Source: Aneurinibacillus aneurinilyticus ATCC 12856
Lineage (GTDB): Bacteria > Bacillota > Bacilli > Aneurinibacillales > Aneurinibacillaceae
Length of the DNA stretch: 64,000 bases
Assembly: GCF_000466385.1 (NCBI RefSeq)
Contig: NZ_KE952723.1
Coordinates: forward strand, 1 to 64,000
Direction of reading: 5' to 3'
Part shown: in pieces, positions 26,403 to 35,484 of the stretch
How the letters are laid out: every line of letters starts with the position of its first letter
Numbering within the stretch: position 1 is the stretch's first letter
The notes under the pieces: generated by a model
Seen by the model: the letters and a program-made list of their open reading frames with translations, nothing else
The model's database searches: none
What the model was told of the DNA's origin: nothing
Position numbers and translations under genes: made by a program

Positions 26403-26418
26403 TCATACGATAAACTAA

Positions 26419-26452
26419 ATCCCCCTTTCTTCACATAAGAGGAAAGGGGGAT
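26419..26452. terminator. Terminator between convergent gpx and serA
   Basis: Perfect 11-base stem ATCCCCCTTTC / GAAAGGGGGAT. On the minus strand it is followed by TTTAGTTT, so it probably serves serA; on the plus strand there is no clear T-run. Confidence 0.65.
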
Positions 26453-26465
26453 AAACGATTAAATT

Positions 26466-28049
26466 CTACAGTTCGATTTGTGTTACACTTTTGATTTCGT
26501 TTAGTTCACCCAATGTATCGAGCACATCAGGACTCACTTCTTTATCCACGGTTAGAAGCATAATTGCCTGTCCACCGATATCACGGCGACCTACTTGCAT
26601 CGTTGCGATGTTTACATCGTTATTGCCAAGGAGAGTGCCTACGCGGCCGATGGCGCCAGGACGGTCATTATGGTGTACAAGCAGCAGGTTGCCCTGTGGT
26701 ACAAGATCGATGGAATAGCCGTCGATTTTGACAATGCGTGGGCCATAGCCGTTCAATAGCGTACCGGCGACTGTTCTTTCTTCCTGGTTTGTTTTTAGTG
26801 TAACGGTAACAAGGTTACTGAATCCGCCGCCGTACGTAGACTTCTGCTCTGTGACATGAATATCGCGATTTTTCGCCAGAGATGGAGCGTTGACATAGTT
26901 AGCCGCTGCACCAAGATGATAGGCAAGGATACCTTTCAACGTCGTACGGGTCAATGCTGCCGTGTCGAAATCATTCAATTCACCGGAATAAGTTACGATG
27001 ACTTCTTTTAGGCCGCCTACCGCGATTTGTGCGATGAAGGAGCCAAGTTTTTCGTTCAGTTCGAAGTATGGTTTCACTTTTTCCAGAACAGTAGCCGGGA
27101 TAGACGGCAGGTTGACCGCATTTTTGAACGGTTCATCGTGCAGGATATGCAGGATTTCTTCAGATACGTCAATTGCTACGTTTTCCTGTGCCTCTACAGT
27201 AGAAGCGCCCAGGTGAGGTGTCGCGATGACCTGCGGCAACTTCAACAATGGATTGTCCAGCGGCGGCTCCTCCTCAAAAACATCAAGTGCGGCGCCCGCT
27301 ACTTTTCCGCTTATGATCGCTTCGTACAACGCCTTTTCATTAATAATGCCGCCGCGTGCACAGTTTACGATGCGTACACCATCCTTCATTTTTTCAAATT
27401 CTTTTGTGTTAATAATGTATTTCGTATCTTTTGTAAGCGGCGTATGCACAGTAATGAAGTCTGCCTGTTTTACGACATCTTCGAGTGTACCGAATTTTAC
27501 GCCCAGTTTATCAGCGCGCTCTTGGGTCAAGAATGGATCGAATGCGACAACTGTCATATTGAACGCTTTTGCACGTTTGGCAACCTCGGCGCCGATACGT
27601 CCTAGGCCAACAATACCGAGTACTTTATTATTTAATTCTACGCCTGTGAATGATTTGCGGTCCCATTCGCCATCCATGAGTTTCTTGTATGCTGGCGGAA
27701 TGCGACGGGCAAGTCCCATAATCATTGCAAAAGAATGTTCAGCGGTAGAAATTGTATTTCCGTCTGGAGCATTAATAACAACAACACCTGCATTAGTCGC
27801 AGCAGCCAGGTCGATATTGTCCACACCAACACCTGCACGACCGATCGCTTTTAACTTTTTGCCAGCCTCGATAATGGCGGGCGTTACTTTTGTCTGGCTG
27901 CGTACGAGTAATGCATCGTACTCTCCAATAATGCTAATCAATTCTGCTTCAGAAAGCCCTGTTTTGCGGTCTACTTGCACATCTTCTGCGTCCAATAGTT
28001 TCTGAATTCCGAATTCGCTCAATGGGTCGCTAACTAATACTTTAAACAT
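26466..28049 (-). CDS. serA: D-3-phosphoglycerate dehydrogenase
   Basis: First enzyme of serine biosynthesis: oxidises 3-phosphoglycerate to 3-phosphohydroxypyruvate with NAD. The N-terminal substrate domain, then the NAD domain with GLGRIGAEVAKRAKAF near residue 150 and the catalytic His in TPHLGAST near 280, followed by an intervening domain and a C-terminal ACT domain (HHNDRPGAIGRVGTLLG) that gives serine feedback control in the family. 527 residues, the long SerA type. Expression is controlled by a serine T-box just upstream. Confidence 0.97.
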   Translation of the reverse strand: MFKVLVSDPLSEFGIQKLLDAEDVQVDRKTGLSEAELISIIGEYDALLVRSQTKVTPAIIEAGKKLKAIGRAGVGVDNIDLAAATNAGVVVINAPDGNTISTAEHSFAMIMGLARRIPPAYKKLMDGEWDRKSFTGVELNNKVLGIVGLGRIGAEVAKRAKAFNMTVVAFDPFLTQERADKLGVKFGTLEDVVKQADFITVHTPLTKDTKYIINTKEFEKMKDGVRIVNCARGGIINEKALYEAIISGKVAGAALDVFEEEPPLDNPLLKLPQVIATPHLGASTVEAQENVAIDVSEEILHILHDEPFKNAVNLPSIPATVLEKVKPYFELNEKLGSFIAQIAVGGLKEVIVTYSGELNDFDTAALTRTTLKGILAYHLGAAANYVNAPSLAKNRDIHVTEQKSTYGGGFSNLVTVTLKTNQEERTVAGTLLNGYGPRIVKIDGYSIDLVPQGNLLLVHHNDRPGAIGRVGTLLGNNDVNIATMQVGRRDIGGQAIMLLTVDKEVSPDVLDTLGELNEIKSVTQIEL

Positions 28050-28107
28050 GTAATCTACACCTCCGCGGCGCTAGGCGCCTTTTCCCCTGAAATATATTTT
28101 TTGGTAA

Positions 28108-28405
28108 TAAAAAAGCCCTTCGTCGTGCTCACTGCATTCTTGTATCTTGCAGTGAGGGACGAAAGGCTTGATTTCGCGGTACCACCCTCATTCGCCGCTA
28201 TCTCGCAACAACGGCCTCTACCGGTCCTAATCAAGAGGACCGTTGCCCGTAACGGGGCTTCCGTTCAGGCCTACTTCTTCCGGTTCAGCCTGACAGCTCT
28301 GGAGCGCTCAAAAAGCAGGGGATTCACCGGTTCACAGCAACCACCGGCTCTCTGGGGAATCGCGTCTGCAATCTCTCTCCGTCTTCGCTAGTATGAATAT
28401 TGTTT
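28108..28405 (-). promoter_or_regulatory. T-box leader (serine, AGC specifier) of serA
   Basis: On the minus strand the leader carries the T-box AGGGTGGTACCGCG (28188-28175), stem I with the AGAGAGCCGGTGG segment, a likely specifier AGC at 28308-28306 placed just before GCTCCAGAGCTG, and an intrinsic terminator GCCTTTCGTC-CTCACTGC / GCAGTGAG-GACGAAGGGC with a run of T at 28120-28108. Uncharged tRNA-Ser should favour the antiterminator and switch serA on. The specifier is placed by comparison with known T-box layouts and is less sure than the T-box. Confidence 0.93.
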
Positions 28406-28418
28406 GTTGTCTGAGATT

Positions 28419-28447
28419 AATTTACCATGTTAAAACAAAGGAGTCAA
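28419..28447 (-). promoter_or_regulatory. Sigma-A promoter of the serA T-box
   Basis: Minus strand TTGACT (28447-28442), a 17-base spacer and TAAATT (28424-28419), just upstream of the T-box leader. Confidence 0.75.
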
Positions 28448-28704
28448 GTGTTTTATGGTTAAAAACTTAACATTTTTTATTTTTCTTTTGTTAATGTTCG
28501 GTTTTAGCTCGAATCTTTATTTTTAATTCTACCAAGTTGCCGCACAGATGTAAAGCTGTTTTACGTAACTGGTTCGTTAAAAAATTATGAAAGTATAGAT
28601 TTTGATGCTGAGTAAATCGTGTAAACTCGTGCGAAATTAAGAGCTGCATGATAAAGTAATAGGATATCATGAATTATATATAACGCAGGGGGAGGGCATA
28701 CAGA

Positions 28705-29139
28705 GTGGAGATTAGAAAACTGCGCGGCCATCATTTGCTGTGCGTGCATGGCTTTCAAGGCATGGGATATAGCCCTTCATTTGTGGAAAAAATGAGTGAA
28801 ATTGTCCAGCAAATCCGGGATCCAGAGAGTGATATTTGGCTAGAAATAACGATTGGCTTTGATGAAGCGTGCAGTGCTTGTCCGCATCGAGGCGAGATGA
28901 AGTGTGAAGCTGATGAGGATTCGGATACACATGTGAAACAAATGGATGCAAGGGTCATCTACCATCTTGATCTGGAATCTGATGCGACGTACCGTAAAAA
29001 ATGGCTTGTCCGTCGCACGGCCAGTATGGTGAGACCAGATGACTTAGATGAGCTGTGTGCCGGTTGCTCATGGCTTTCCTATGGAGTATGCAAAGAAGGT
29101 ATTCGCAAACTGAGGGCGGCACACGGCATTTCAGAATAG
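28705..29139 (+). CDS. DUF1284 domain protein, cysteine-rich
   Basis: 144-residue protein matching the DUF1284 family (start KLRGHHLLCVHGFQGMGYS). Cysteines come in clusters: CSACPHRGEMKC near residue 53 and CAGCSWLSYGVC near residue 118, which suggests metal or iron-sulfur binding, as assumed for the family. The biological role is unknown. GTG start after GGGGGAGGG. Single gene with its own terminator. The 300 bases upstream (28406-28704) hold only the serA promoter and AT-rich sequence. Confidence 0.85.
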   Translation: MEIRKLRGHHLLCVHGFQGMGYSPSFVEKMSEIVQQIRDPESDIWLEITIGFDEACSACPHRGEMKCEADEDSDTHVKQMDARVIYHLDLESDATYRKKWLVRRTASMVRPDDLDELCAGCSWLSYGVCKEGIRKLRAAHGISE

Positions 29140-29160
29140 ACAGAAAAGACGGATAAGAAG

Positions 29161-29187
29161 GAAAACCTCCCGTTTTGGGAGGCTTTC
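29161..29187. terminator. Bidirectional terminator
   Basis: AAACCTCCC gtttt GGGAGG CTTT between the convergent DUF1284 and pyrophosphatase genes. Confidence 0.75.
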
Positions 29188-29212
29188 CGTATGTACGGCT
29201 ATGCGGCCTGAA

Positions 29213-29710
29213 TTACTTGGTTTCCGCGTAGCGTTGGATGCATTCTTCGATAAGCTGGGCCGCTTTTTCTGCGCCTTCCCAACCTTCGATTTTTGTTTCT
29301 TTGTTCTCAAGATCTTTATAGCGTTCAAAGAAGTACGAAATTTCTTTCGTGATGTGTGCAGGGATATCGTCTAAGGATTTTACGTCATTCCAGCGTGGAT
29401 CATCAACTGGCACGCCCAGTAATTTCTCGTCCTGACCTTTGTCGTCGGACATAACGAGAACTCCGATAATGCGGGTGGAAATGACGCAGCCCGGAAAGGT
29501 TGGGAATGTAGTCAACACGAGCGCATCCAACGGATCTCCATCAAGTGCGAGCGTGTTTTCCAAATAACCATACTCAGTTGGATAATGCATAGGAGCGAAA
29601 AGTACACGGTCCAGTCGGAATACACCTGCTTCTTTGTCGAATTCATATTTATTCTGGCTTCCAGCCGGAATTTCTACGAATACGTCAACTACTTTGTTTT
29701 CAAAAGCCAT
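29213..29710 (-). CDS. ppa: Inorganic pyrophosphatase, family I
   Basis: Soluble Mg-dependent enzyme that hydrolyses pyrophosphate to phosphate and so drives biosynthetic reactions forward. Signature DGDPLDALVL near residue 60 (DxDPxD), EIPAGSQNKYEF at the N-terminus and YGYLENT near 48. 165 residues from ATG 29710, which has AAAGGAGGA upstream; the longer frame reaching 29857 would overlap the divergent DUF92 gene. Most Bacillus species use the family II enzyme instead, so a family I enzyme is a useful taxonomic clue. Confidence 0.95.
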   Translation of the reverse strand: MAFENKVVDVFVEIPAGSQNKYEFDKEAGVFRLDRVLFAPMHYPTEYGYLENTLALDGDPLDALVLTTFPTFPGCVISTRIIGVLVMSDDKGQDEKLLGVPVDDPRWNDVKSLDDIPAHITKEISYFFERYKDLENKETKIEGWEGAEKAAQLIEECIQRYAETK

Positions 29711-29819
29711 GAAGATTCCTCCTTTATTTTCTATTGTTGGGTTGTCCACCAGGGGATACTGATTCATTATAGCAAGTTCCATTTCATAAGAAAAGAATAT
29801 CGTAAGGAGAAGACAGGAG

Positions 29820-30611
29820 ATGGATTTTCTAATCGGATGTATTTGCAGCTTGTTCATCGTGGGAGCAGCCTATGCGAAACGGTCGCTTTCGGTCAGTGGA
29901 GCAGTCGCTGCAGCGTTGCTTGGCACGCTAATATATGCGCTTGGCGATATACGATGGTACGGCCTTTTACTTGCATTTTTCATTTCATCAAGCTTGTTAT
30001 CGCATCGAAAGAAAGAGGCAAAAAAAGGCGTAGAAGATTTATTTGCGAAGACTGGAACGCGTGATTGGCTGCAAGTAGTAGCGAACGGTGGCCTTGGGCT
30101 TGTGGCGGTGGCCGGTGCCTTTTTTCTAGGTGGGGCATACGGATGGTATATGTTCTACATCGGTGTGATAGCTGCTGTTACAAGCGATACATGGGCTACC
30201 GAAATCGGCGTGCTGTCCAGAGGAAAACCACGCCATGTGCTTACGGGGCGTAGGGTTGAACCTGGCATATCGGGCGGTGTAAGCAGTCTGGGGCTTTTAG
30301 CTTCGCTTGCAGGGGGCCTTTTTATTGGGAGCTTGGCAACACTTTTGGTGTGGCTGATACAGAAGGAGTGGATATTTTCATATATTGCCGCCGGAGCCTG
30401 TGGCGGTATGGCGGGAAGTTTGGCGGATAGTGCAATTGGTGCAGTCTGGCAGCGGATGTATTACTGTGAAGTATGTGGGAAGGAGACGGAGCGTACAGAG
30501 CATTGCAGTCAGCCGACCCGTGTCATAAAAGGGTATGCATGGTGTACAAATGATATGGTGAACATACTGTCATCACTTGTGGGCGGAGCGATCGCCGTTT
30601 GGTGGAGTTGA
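29820..30611 (+). CDS. DUF92 integral membrane protein (VTE6-like)
   Basis: 263-residue membrane protein of the DUF92/TIGR00297 family with about six helices. Typical segments are VTSDTWATEIGVLSRGKPR near residue 120 and GGVSSLGLLASLAGG near 160. A relative in plants, VTE6, is a phytyl-phosphate kinase; whether bacterial members phosphorylate isoprenoid phosphates is inference. Divergent from ppa. Two cysteine-rich short motifs near residue 215 (CEVCGKETERTEHC) resemble a metal site. Confidence 0.85.
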   Translation: MDFLIGCICSLFIVGAAYAKRSLSVSGAVAAALLGTLIYALGDIRWYGLLLAFFISSSLLSHRKKEAKKGVEDLFAKTGTRDWLQVVANGGLGLVAVAGAFFLGGAYGWYMFYIGVIAAVTSDTWATEIGVLSRGKPRHVLTGRRVEPGISGGVSSLGLLASLAGGLFIGSLATLLVWLIQKEWIFSYIAAGACGGMAGSLADSAIGAVWQRMYYCEVCGKETERTEHCSQPTRVIKGYAWCTNDMVNILSSLVGGAIAVWWS

Positions 30612-30622
30612 AAATGGAATAG

Positions 30623-30665
30623 AACATAAAAAGGAGCGATTGCATGTCGCTCCTTTTTATGTTTT
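30623..30665. terminator. Strong bidirectional terminator
   Basis: Perfect 17-base stem AACATAAAAAGGAGCGA / TCGCTCCTTTTTATGTT with a 7-base loop. A and T runs are inside the arms, so it works in both directions. Confidence 0.93.
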
Positions 30666-30782
30666 CATTGGCCGTACTGACGTCTTTTTCATTTGATCGC
30701 GCTCTTCTTGTGATAAAACACCCATCATGTACAGCAATTCCGTTACTTTTTCAATACGTCCGGTTCTCCGTGGCTTTCGCAT
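30657..30782 (-). CDS. Small basic hypothetical protein (41 aa)
   Basis: 41 residues, MRKPRRTGRIEKVTELLYMM..., basic at both ends with a short amphipathic helix. GGGAGG lies 7 bases before the ATG at 30782 on the minus strand; a second ATG at 30788 is too close to that site. The gene ends within the strong hairpin at 30623-30665. Family not recognised; confidence that it is real is moderate and rests on the RBS and terminator. Confidence 0.5.
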   Translation of the reverse strand: MRKPRRTGRIEKVTELLYMMGVLSQEERDQMKKTSVRPMKT

Positions 30783-30918
30783 ACACATGCCTCCCGGCTG
30801 ATAGATTGTCATAATTTTATTATACACAATAGTTTTGTGTACGTGCAACATTTGACTATGAAAATTGCCCTATTTAATTGATGATTCAGGTAATTTCATA
30901 CTTGTTGATTATCCATAT

Positions 30919-30960
30919 AAAAATCCAGGCTAACGCCTGTGCGCTTTGCCTGGATTTCTT
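30919..30960 (-). terminator. Terminator of corA
   Basis: On the minus strand AAATCCAGGC ... GCCTGGATTT with a following T-rich TTTTATATGG tail. Confidence 0.75.
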
Positions 30961-31051
30961 CAAAAAATGTTCTATATAGACTCTCTCGCGATTCCTCTAA
31001 TACGAGAACGATAGCCATGAGGGAGATTGGTTTGTTTTTGCGTGCTAATTT

Positions 31052-32020
31052 TTACATGAATTTCTTGCGTAAGAACCACCACATCCACCAGGATAGCGAA
31101 GCTAACAGAAGCAGGATAGCGACGGTCATATAAGGTGAATCCTGGAAGGGAAGGGGTACGTTCATGCCAAAAAATCCGGTCAAGAAAGTCAACGGTAGCA
31201 TAATTGTTGAAATGGCTGTCAGGATGTTTAGATTCTCTGTTGTTTTTGCGCTGACGATGGAATAATACGTTTCAAGTGCGCTGTTTACCAGATCTTTAAA
31301 CGTCTCTGTCGAGTCGGCGATTCGCTCAAGGTGATCTTTCAAATCGATATAGAACGGTACGTTATCTTCCTGAATCGGGAACTGCCAGTGCCCATTGGTG
31401 GTGGCAAATACCCGCTTCTGTGGCAGGATAACGCGCCGTATGAGAATCAGGGTCCGCTTTAGAGCAAGAAACTCTTCGGTTACCAGTTCCATATCATGTT
31501 CGTACATTTCGTCCTCGACTTCATCAATCCGGATACTGATACGATCGAGAATCGGGAAGTACTCATCCGTAATCCCGTCAATAATTGAATACAGCAGATA
31601 ATCCGCTCCACGATTCATGTACTCCTTGCTTTTTAGGCAAGCGGCGGCAATTCGTCCAATTGTCGGCATCGGACGCTTATGAATCGTTACAACGTAATTC
31701 GGACCCATAAATACGTTCAATTCAATTGTTGTAATCTCATTATCGCTTTCCTCATGGTAGCGCAGTGCATGGAATACGAAGAAATGATAATCTTCATAGT
31801 CGTCAACTTTTGCCCGTGGGCTGTGCTGTAGGCAGTCTTCGATAGCCAGCGGGTGAAAGTTGAACAATTTGGCCACATAATGCAGTTCCTGATTGCTTGT
31901 ATTAAACAAATCAATCCAGAGCAAGTCTTCACTGGAATGAAGAAACTCGTCGATTTTATTTAAGTCCACATCGTGGAGCATTTCCTGGCTGGAATGGTTG
32001 TAGAAATATGTCTTAATCAA
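31052..32020 (-). CDS. corA: CorA family magnesium transporter
   Basis: Pentameric magnesium channel. 322 residues: long cytoplasmic N-terminal domain, then two C-terminal helices with the GMN selectivity motif in FFGMNVP near residue 282, and a basic C-terminal tail (WWFLRKKFM). The M-box riboswitch in its leader fits a magnesium-uptake function. The divergent neighbour at 32471 is a second, larger CorA-like protein. Confidence 0.95.
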   Translation of the reverse strand: MIKTYFYNHSSQEMLHDVDLNKIDEFLHSSEDLLWIDLFNTSNQELHYVAKLFNFHPLAIEDCLQHSPRAKVDDYEDYHFFVFHALRYHEESDNEITTIELNVFMGPNYVVTIHKRPMPTIGRIAAACLKSKEYMNRGADYLLYSIIDGITDEYFPILDRISIRIDEVEDEMYEHDMELVTEEFLALKRTLILIRRVILPQKRVFATTNGHWQFPIQEDNVPFYIDLKDHLERIADSTETFKDLVNSALETYYSIVSAKTTENLNILTAISTIMLPLTFLTGFFGMNVPLPFQDSPYMTVAILLLLASLSWWMWWFLRKKFM

Positions 32021-32046
32021 GGCGATCCCTCCCCCTTTCCATTCTC

Positions 32047-32322
32047 ATAAAAAAAGTCCCTCCTGTACGTAGTATACCCAGAAGAGACTTTGGTTCTAAG
32101 CTGCAAACACAAAGCAGGAACGCATACGAAAGAAAAATTCGTACGATCCTTTCATTCTCCCTGGTTGAGCTTTGGCACAGAGCAACGTAGAGTTCCGGGA
32201 ACTCAGCCACCTTAAGTAGAGCCTTAATCCGGCAATACCTGTTCTACCCATTGGCGTCTTTCGACGTTTCCGGGCAGTGGCCTGTGTTTGAACTGGAGCC
32301 TCGCCTAACGAGAATGGTTATG
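32047..32322 (-). promoter_or_regulatory. M-box magnesium riboswitch upstream of corA
   Basis: Minus strand contains the conserved ykoK-leader blocks CTCGTTAGGCGAGGCTCC, ACACAGGCCACTGCC, AAACGTCGAAAGACGCCAAT and GGGTAGAACAGG, then a GTGGCTGAG segment and an intrinsic terminator AAAGTCtCTTCTG / CAGgAGgGACTTTTTTT at about 32092-32047. High magnesium is expected to favour the terminator and switch corA off. Confidence 0.95.
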
Positions 32323-32341
32323 AATATTTTCAACACACTCT

Positions 32342-32370
32342 AGGATATAAGCAATCAGGGAAGTTGTCAA
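32342..32370 (-). promoter_or_regulatory. Sigma-A promoter of the corA M-box
   Basis: Minus strand TTGACA (32370-32365), 17-base spacer, TATCCT (32347-32342), about 25 bases before the first M-box block. Confidence 0.75.
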
Positions 32371-32470
32371 ATGTCTTTTTCCGGTTTTATAGACTCGGTT
32401 TCATGGAGTTGAGTTTGGTGGTAATACTGATTATTGAGCTATGTTTTGTAGAACATGTCGGAGGAAAGCT

Positions 32471-33904
32471 ATGGACAAACCACAAGTTCAAGAAAAAAAG
32501 ATAGATGCGGCGCTCTGCCAATTCTTGTTTCCTTTTTCTATCAGGGAAGGCTGTCAGCTTTCCCTGCAAAAAGAACTCAAAGAAAGCGGATTCGACTATT
32601 TTCATTTGGACCAAGAAGAGCAAGAGGGGAAATATTACGGTTCGTCGCATCGTGTTTCCCATCGAGGTCTGGAGCGCTATTATTTGCCGTTTGCCAGTAG
32701 CATTTTGTTTCCACACTCTGAAGAGGAGATAGGGTTTCAGCGTTATTCCTTGAGGGTGGAGATGGATGCCAAAGTGCGCTTTAATGAAATCGAACTAGGT
32801 TTTATACTTCATTCAGTTGACATTACATTGTGTCCATTTAATCTCGGGTTCGTTACGCTGTGCATCGAACTTGCCAAAGAAGAGCTTACATATACGCAGG
32901 CACTGGAGTTTATTAAGCAGTTTAGACAATTGGAGAATGTACTTAAGAGGAAAGATTATCCGGTTGTTTGCTGTCGGGGAGCGGAGTATCAGGAAGTGGA
33001 AAGCTTTCTTTTCATGGAAGTAGTTCCTGCCATTAAGCCGTACCTTGATTTCGTCAATTCGGATAAAGCCTATTTCGAAACATTGTCATTTTTCGTGGAT
33101 GAGCGAATGTATGCCCAGGCGTTTTTTATGGTTGCGGAAGGAGAGGAATTGAGCGTGGTAGATGTGTACCGGGCCGGACAATTAAATGGGATGGACGCGG
33201 AAGGGAGGCCATACGTGAGTGCGCACAATATGCAATATATCAAGGAATATTGCCGCACGCATGTATATAGTCGCTGGGCACCATATACGTACTTTGTCGT
33301 TGATGATGATGCGTTCATTTGCTTGACGAAAGAAACGCAGGAGAGGGCAGATAAGTTAGCCGACCAGATGTATGGCGAATATTATTACAGTTTGCTTCTG
33401 AATTTTTTTCATAAAATCGTGTTGTTAAAACTTTCGGTGCAATACCCGGCAGTACAAGTCGACAAGGATAATAAGGATATCGGAGAATTAATTCGTTCCA
33501 TTACTGAGTTCGATGCGAAATACTTTTTTGTGGAAACGGTATCCCAAACGCAAGGCAAGGAGCTTTTTGGTTTGCTTCGTATCGTATTCCGGAATAACGA
33601 TTTATATGAAGATGTTAAGAGTACACTAGGCAGGTTATTTCAATACCAAGAAAAGTTCACTTCAAGAAGAAATAATCATTTATTAATGATCCTTACGATT
33701 TACACTGTCATCGGCGGAATTTACGGGATGAACCAGGTTATTGATGATCTGAAAGGGAATATAGATTGGGGCAAGATGCTCAAATATTCTTTCTTCGAAT
33801 ATATTGCGCTATTTGTTACATTTAGCGGGCTAATAGTCGCTGCGGTAATGGGCGTTATTGCGCTGGTGAGATGGATACAGGAACTTGTTCGTACCTGGAA
33901 ATGA
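32471..33904 (+). CDS. Large CorA-superfamily protein, divergent
   Basis: 477-residue protein with a 400-residue hydrophilic N-terminal region and two C-terminal hydrophobic helices. Helix 1 (ILTIYTVIGGIYGMN, near residue 420) ends in the YGMN motif of CorA proteins; a 23-residue loop leads to helix 2 (IALFVTFSGLIVAAVMGVIAL) and a short tail with basic residues. The layout is CorA-like, but the cytoplasmic region is about 130 residues longer than in the corA product at 31052-32020 and not obviously alike. ATG 32471 follows GGAGG. It may be a divalent-cation channel or sensor; not proven. Confidence 0.7.
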   Translation: MDKPQVQEKKIDAALCQFLFPFSIREGCQLSLQKELKESGFDYFHLDQEEQEGKYYGSSHRVSHRGLERYYLPFASSILFPHSEEEIGFQRYSLRVEMDAKVRFNEIELGFILHSVDITLCPFNLGFVTLCIELAKEELTYTQALEFIKQFRQLENVLKRKDYPVVCCRGAEYQEVESFLFMEVVPAIKPYLDFVNSDKAYFETLSFFVDERMYAQAFFMVAEGEELSVVDVYRAGQLNGMDAEGRPYVSAHNMQYIKEYCRTHVYSRWAPYTYFVVDDDAFICLTKETQERADKLADQMYGEYYYSLLLNFFHKIVLLKLSVQYPAVQVDKDNKDIGELIRSITEFDAKYFFVETVSQTQGKELFGLLRIVFRNNDLYEDVKSTLGRLFQYQEKFTSRRNNHLLMILTIYTVIGGIYGMNQVIDDLKGNIDWGKMLKYSFFEYIALFVTFSGLIVAAVMGVIALVRWIQELVRTWK

Positions 33905-33921
33905 AGATGAAAATCTATCAG

Positions 33922-33953
33922 AAAAAGCCTAGCTGTAGGAGGCTAGGCTTTTG
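33922..33953. terminator. Bidirectional terminator
   Basis: AAAAGCCTAGC tgtaggag GCTAGGCTTTT, perfect 11-base stem between the convergent CorA-like and ferredoxin genes. Confidence 0.9.
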
Positions 33954-33990
33954 TTGTTGCTAAAAAATACAAGTCCAAATAGGCTGCTTC

Positions 33991-34254
<264 letters not shown>

Positions 34255-34407
34255 TCATTTTAAACATTGTACTTATGAATATCAAGATGGTTCATAAAAA
34301 ATAATGAAAGGACTAGAAAAACATATCTTCCTCTTCGCCTAAGGGAACGGTACACTATAATAGATGTATCAATTATTTACCCCAGTCAAAGGGATGAAAA
34401 CGATAAA

Positions 34408-35484
34408 ATGAATGTTGAGTTTGAGGAAGGTTTGTTTCTTGTAGCGGCGTCAAGGTTTCACGGGGAACGCACACCCCAGGCAATCGTGCACTTGCTTCGA
34501 GGACGAAAAAATAATCAGGTGATTGCTGATGCTGCTTTGTTTGGTACATCCATGCTATATGGTGTGATGCAGGGCATATCTGCCGATGAGGTGCGCAATC
34601 GTTTAAATACGCTGATTGAGCGTGGATGGATTGAGGTACATCCCGGTGTGAAAGAAGGGGTATGCTGCTCCATGGTCGGGAAAGAAGAGCTACAGAAGCG
34701 TGAAAGAACATTTCACTATGAAGCGTGTCTGAATGCAATCACATCTGTACATGAAAAGGTGCGTGCGGTTCGCTTCTGGAAAAAGCTTTCCTTGTTCGTG
34801 CAGACGGCTTCATATCTGGCCGAAGGGGAGACGCTGTTCTACCCGGTAATAGAACAACGGGAATTACAGCAAGAAGTAAAGCGGGTACTTTTGGATAATC
34901 CGGATAGACGGATGCTCGTATCACAGGTTAAGCAGGAAATCGCACGTTGGATGGAAGAGCGTAATGACGAGGAACGACAGCTTATTCTTCGACGTTTAAG
35001 TGGTAAAGCACGAGCTGGTCTAACATATCGGCAGTTAGCAGATACTCTTCATACAGCAGAAGGGGCTGTGACCATGCACATTATCCGGCTGGCTGCGGAA
35101 CAGCTTGTATGCATGGAGTCAAGTTCCTATCCATTACTTATGAAACTGGCTGACAAACGGGCAGGTGAGGCGGGATTAACCCGCACAGCCCAGCAGACAC
35201 GTTCGCTTCTTAATAAGGGATATTCATTCGAGCAAGTCGTGCATCGTCGGGGTCTAAAGCCTGGTACTATCGAAGATCATCTAGTTGAAATCGCTATTGC
35301 GGACCCTGATTTTGATATACAAAGGTTTGTCTCTTATAAGAAAATCAAACGAATACAAGCGGTTATGAGAGAAAAAGGTTTGAAAAAAATCAGCGAAATC
35401 CGACGTGAGGTCGGTGATGAATATAGCTTCCTTGAAATTCGCCTTGCGTCCGTACGCGCTTTGCAGGGAGGTGGACGATTATGA
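34408..35484 (+). CDS. ypbB: Helix-turn-helix protein YpbB
   Basis: 358-residue cytoplasmic protein with a C-terminal helix-turn-helix/helicase-associated domain (KPGTIEDHLVEIA, residues about 290-350), as in the UvrD-like HTH set. It is the syntenic homologue of B. subtilis ypbB, located directly upstream of the RecQ gene and overlapping it by 4 bases. The function is unknown; the pairing suggests a helper of the helicase. The upstream stretch 34252-34407 is the fer/ypbB divergent promoter region. Confidence 0.8.
   Translation: MNVEFEEGLFLVAASRFHGERTPQAIVHLLRGRKNNQVIADAALFGTSMLYGVMQGISADEVRNRLNTLIERGWIEVHPGVKEGVCCSMVGKEELQKRERTFHYEACLNAITSVHEKVRAVRFWKKLSLFVQTASYLAEGETLFYPVIEQRELQQEVKRVLLDNPDRRMLVSQVKQEIARWMEERNDEERQLILRRLSGKARAGLTYRQLADTLHTAEGAVTMHIIRLAAEQLVCMESSSYPLLMKLADKRAGEAGLTRTAQQTRSLLNKGYSFEQVVHRRGLKPGTIEDHLVEIAIADPDFDIQRFVSYKKIKRIQAVMREKGLKKISEIRREVGDEYSFLEIRLASVRALQGGGRL

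Noticed and set aside
27226-28005. 259-codon frame antisense to serA
   Set aside because: Reverse-frame shadow of serA with no RBS or protein pattern.
34373-34738. 121-codon antisense frame over ypbB
   Set aside because: Shadow of ypbB; no RBS and no similarity that can be seen.
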